Shown here: positions 6,465-7,993 of the stretch, in pieces
Layout: every line of letters begins with the position of its first letter
Position numbering within the stretch: the first letter of the stretch is position 1
Assembly (NCBI GenBank): GCA_030151665.1
Contig: JASLDB010000257.1
Span: forward strand, 1-7,993
Reading direction: 5' to 3'
From: Neisseriaceae bacterium
GTDB taxonomy: Bacteria > Pseudomonadota > Gammaproteobacteria > Burkholderiales > Neisseriaceae
DNA: 7,993 nt
The notes under the pieces: generated by a model
What the model was told of the DNA's origin: nothing
Seen by the model: the letters and a program-made list of their open reading frames with translations, nothing else
The model's database searches: none
Position numbers and translations under genes: made by a program

Positions 6465-6965
6465 TTACTCAGGAGCATCCTGTACAAATTGGCTGCGTTT
6501 TTGGGTGGCTGAATTGATGATGGTTATCAAGGCAAGTGGGCAGGGGTAGGGTAGCAATAAGGCAATGATTAAATAACGCACATTGCTAAAAGATATTTGT
6601 GGAGAACCAGTACCTGTTACCACATGGGTGATTTGCATGATGAGGCCATAGCAAGCTGGTAGGCTAAAGGCAAGGCAAATCAGTAAGGCGCAAATGCTAC
6701 TGGCTTGCCAAGTCAATGTGCCTTCTTTGGCTTGGCGATAAATGCGCAATAACATGATTAATGCCCAAGACAAGATAATGGCCATGCCTGTATTGACTGC
6801 AACTTGTAACCAGTTAAAAGCAATATCAGGTGCCACTGGCAAATTACTACTGGCAGTGAGTTTAGAAGGTGGTTTGTCTAAACTTTGGGTCAGGTTGATG
6901 GCCACAATAAACCACAAATCAGCAATCAACACCCAAATGGGTAAACTGCGAAGCCATGAAATCAT
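6465..6965 (-). CDS. Small four-helix membrane protein of unknown function
   Basis: I do not recognise a family. The 166-aa product is very hydrophobic, with about four predicted membrane helices (9-26, 55-75, 90-113, 130-151). A polar, Pro- and Ser-rich loop (27-50) separates helices 1 and 2, and the short tail KRSQFVQDAPE is hydrophilic. No catalytic motif is seen. It is first in the minus-strand unit and ends 3 nt before the phosphoglycerol transferase-like gene, so the two are almost certainly co-translated and may work together in the inner membrane, for example as an assembly or lipid-handling partner; that role is inference. The ATG at 6965 is chosen because AAAAGGT lies 7 nt upstream. 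A longer reading from the ATG at 7049 adds 28 residues but has no ribosome site. Confidence 0.7.
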   Translation of the reverse strand: MISWLRSLPIWVLIADLWFIVAINLTQSLDKPPSKLTASSNLPVAPDIAFNWLQVAVNTGMAIILSWALIMLLRIYRQAKEGTLTWQASSICALLICLAFSLPACYGLIMQITHVVTGTGSPQISFSNVRYLIIALLLPYPCPLALITIINSATQKRSQFVQDAPE

Positions 6966-7194
6966 ATGGGTGACCTTTTTGTTGTTTTGGGCGATAACAG
7001 AAAAAAGAAGCAGTTTAAGCTGAATGCGTGTGTAAAACAACTTTTTCATGGTTTGTTTTGAGCAGTAAGATGGTGTTTGTTTGATATGACACGGTTTTGT
7101 TTTGCGCGTAAATTGGATAAGCTGTTTTGGTGTTTATTGTATTGAAATAACTGATTTATTGGTGAAAATTAGGTTTATTGCACCAAAATGATTC
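6966..7194. other. Divergent intergenic region between membrane-protein operon and TetR gene
   Basis: Non-coding if the short start at 6965 is right. It is AT-rich and holds no RNA gene that I can see. The best minus-strand promoter guess is TTGTTT (7040-7035) and TAAACT (7017-7012) with 17 nt spacing, only 7 of 12 consensus matches. An 8-bp inverted repeat, TTTTGGTG (7125-7132) and CACCAAAA (7181-7188), brackets its right part; it could be an operator pair or chance. Confidence 0.35.
6973..6979 (-). promoter_or_regulatory. Ribosome binding site deciding the membrane-protein start
   Basis: On the minus strand AAAAGGT ends 7 nt before the ATG at 6965. The upstream alternative ATG at 7049 is preceded by CAAAACAAACC, with no purine-rich GA/GG stretch. 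This favours the 166-aa over the 194-aa form. Confidence 0.55.
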
Positions 7195-7223
7195 TTGACA
7201 GGTAATTTATTAAAACGTATGTT
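7195..7223 (+). promoter_or_regulatory. Sigma-70 promoter of the TetR gene
   Basis: A perfect -35 box TTGACA (7195-7200) and TATGTT (7218-7223, 4 of 6 matches) are separated by the ideal 17 nt. Transcription would start near 7230, about 20 nt before the ATG at 7251. The AAAC-N4-GTTT element at 7213-7224 covers the whole -10 box, so a bound repressor would block polymerase. Confidence 0.65.
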
Positions 7224-7224
7224 T
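7213..7224. promoter_or_regulatory. PsrA-like operator AAAC-N4-GTTT
   Basis: AAAC (7213-7216) and GTTT (7221-7224) form an inverted repeat around GTAT, followed by C at 7225. From memory, the Pseudomonas PsrA site is described as (G/C)AAAC-N2-4-GTTT(G/C); this one fits except for A in place of the left outer G/C. It covers the -10 box of the gene for a PsrA-like TetR protein, as expected for autorepression. Binding is inferred. Confidence 0.5.
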
Positions 7225-7241
7225 CAATCACTTGTTTGAAA
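7222..7241. repeat. Inverted repeat TTTCAA-N8-TTGAAA before the TetR start
   Basis: TTTCAA (7222-7227) and TTGAAA (7236-7241) are perfect inverted arms with an 8-nt spacer; the spacer edge also allows an inner CAA/TTG match (7226-7228 region and 7232-7234). It overlaps the right half of the AAAC-N4-GTTT element and covers the predicted transcription start. It may be a second repressor half-site pair or the true, wider operator. Confidence 0.35.
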
Positions 7242-7250
7242 GTTACCTAC

Positions 7251-7895
7251 ATGAGCCAAAATGATAAGCAGACCATTGAAAAAATTTTGCATGTTGCAGA
7301 AGAGTCTTTTGCGGTGCATGGTTTTTTTGCCACCTCATTGCGCCAGATAACGCGTGATGCTGAGGTTAATGTGGCTGCGATTCATTACCATTTTGGCTCG
7401 AAAGAAGCCTTGTTCTTGAGTGTATTAAATCGCCGTATCTTGCCTTATATCACCATGGTGTTAATGGGTTTGGATTTGGCAGATCAAAAATCAAATTTAA
7501 GTGCTGAAGACGTGGTATTGCCATTGGCACAGGCGAGTGTGGAATATGCAGAACAACACCAAAGAGAGGCTGTATTGGTGACGCGTTTGGTGTCTCGCTT
7601 GATGTTAGATGAGTACAAGGGTTTTCGAGAGCAGTTGGCCAAAGAGTATGACGATATTGTCTTGCGCTTTTTGGCAGTATTTCAACGAGCATTGCCTCAT
7701 TTACCCAAAGAAGAAGTGCGTTGGCGCATGCATTTGGCGTTTAGCACCATCTTCAATGCATTTGCTGGTAATGACGTTTTAAAGGCATTGGCACACCGAG
7801 AGTGGGTGAATGCCAAAGACCCCAAAAGGGTGATGAAATTTGTGGTTCCATTTGTGGTGGCTGGGCTCAATGCACCAGCAACTTTGACCGATTAA
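7251..7895 (+). CDS. TetR/AcrR-family repressor, PsrA-like
   Basis: DNA-binding repressor of 214 aa. The N-terminal TetR domain (about 8-58) contains the helix-turn-helix and its typical tail: TSLRQITRDAEVNVAAIHYHFGSKEALF at 28-55. The wording, with VN-AA--YHFGSK, plus the C-terminal WRMHLAFSTIFNAFAGNDVLKAL region recall PsrA of Pseudomonas, a long-chain fatty-acid-sensing repressor of beta-oxidation genes and of itself. The rest is the helical ligand and dimer domain. A probable membrane-anchored acyl-CoA dehydrogenase begins 26 nt downstream, which agrees with a role in fatty acid catabolism. The ATG at 7251 is preferred over the TTG at 7236, which would sit only a few bases after the predicted transcription start; no strong Shine-Dalgarno is seen before either. 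Family membership is sure; the PsrA-type role is inferred from motif and context. Confidence 0.85.
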   Translation: MSQNDKQTIEKILHVAEESFAVHGFFATSLRQITRDAEVNVAAIHYHFGSKEALFLSVLNRRILPYITMVLMGLDLADQKSNLSAEDVVLPLAQASVEYAEQHQREAVLVTRLVSRLMLDEYKGFREQLAKEYDDIVLRFLAVFQRALPHLPKEEVRWRMHLAFSTIFNAFAGNDVLKALAHREWVNAKDPKRVMKFVVPFVVAGLNAPATLTD

Positions 7896-7898
7896 ATG

Positions 7899-7909
7899 GT
7901 TATGATAAC
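7899..7909. repeat. Short palindrome between TetR and acyl-CoA dehydrogenase-like genes
   Basis: GTTAT-G-ATAAC is a perfect odd palindrome in the 26-nt gap, just upstream of the AGGAG ribosome site. It is too short for a terminator and has no T-run. It may be chance or a small protein-binding site. Confidence 0.2.
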
Positions 7910-7921
7910 GAGGAGAAGTTC

Positions 7922-7993
7922 ATGTTAAGTTTCATTTTGCTGCTGGTGTTTGCCGGGGTTGCAGCTTATTTTAGAAGCAATGGCTGGGTGATG
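7922..7993 (+). CDS. Membrane-anchored protein, N-terminal fragment; possibly FadE-like acyl-CoA dehydrogenase
   Basis: The first 24 codons of a gene that runs off the right edge: a hydrophobic segment (about 4-17, FILLLVFAGVAAYF) followed by RSNGWVM. The start is well supported by AGGAG at 7911-7915, 6 nt before the ATG. Proteobacterial FadE-type acyl-CoA dehydrogenases (about 750-820 aa) begin with a similar short hydrophobic stretch, and the preceding PsrA-like regulator makes such a fatty-acid gene a natural neighbour. The fragment has no catalytic motif, so the identity is a guess from context and general look; any small inner-membrane protein would also fit. It is probably co-transcribed with the TetR gene. 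Confidence 0.5.
   Translation, partial: MLSFILLLVFAGVAAYFRSNGWVM

Noticed and set aside
6966..7049. 28-residue N-terminal extension of the small membrane protein
   Set aside because: The ATG at 7049 lacks a ribosome site, whereas the ATG at 6965 has AAAAGGT at good spacing. It remains possible that the extension is real.
7236..7250. TTG start of the TetR gene
   Set aside because: It lies only a few bases after the predicted transcription start and adds five residues not typical of the family; the ATG at 7251 is the better choice.
1..7993. DNA uptake sequences, insertion sequences, CRISPR or phage remnants
   Set aside because: No repeated 9-12-mer resembling known uptake signals, no transposase, integrase or direct-repeat array was found by eye on either strand.

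Overview
The window is chromosomal-type DNA from a Gram-negative proteobacterium of moderately low GC (by eye about low 40s %). A type IV prepilin start, a PrmC, a Mg2+ transporter of the long MgtE type and a PsrA-like TetR regulator next to a probable FadE-type acyl-CoA dehydrogenase all fit this. The MgtE wording (e.g. 'DLDADELAELAPDLP') resembles betaproteobacterial homologues as I remember them. A low-GC betaproteobacterium is my best guess, and a gammaproteobacterium is not excluded. No mobile element, CRISPR array, tRNA or rRNA is visible.

Layout. Positions 1-48 (minus) are the first 16 codons of a prepilin leaving the window on the left. Positions 49-319 are a divergent promoter region. 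mgtE (320-1759) and prmC (1768-2586) follow on the plus strand, 8 nt apart; the prmC ribosome site overlaps the mgtE stop. A membrane-tethered or exported serine alpha/beta hydrolase (2655-3548, plus) has its own promoter-like sequence. A strong bidirectional hairpin terminator (3567-3601) separates it from a convergent three-gene minus-strand unit. In transcription order that unit is a small four-helix membrane protein (6965-6465), an LTA-synthase/MdoB-type phosphoglycerol transferase (6461-4446) and a VanW-family protein (4422-3598). Its upstream region is shared with a divergent TetR/PsrA-like regulator (7251-7895, plus), followed 26 nt later by the first 24 codons of a membrane-anchored protein, probably a FadE-like acyl-CoA dehydrogenase.

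How the genes work together. The minus unit looks like a cell-envelope module: a periplasmic alkaline-phosphatase-fold transferase, a membrane partner and a VanW protein of unknown biochemical role. The TetR gene and its downstream neighbour look like a fatty-acid-responsive repressor with a beta-oxidation target. The repressor's promoter has a perfect -35 box and an AAAC-N4-GTTT element over the -10, which predicts autorepression. mgtE and prmC are probably linked only by transcription. I see no clearly new system. The envelope trio and the PsrA-like operator are the parts most worth following up.

Several starts were moved inward from the longest reading frames, because the extensions lack ribosome sites, run into the upstream gene or begin with TTG near the predicted transcription start.
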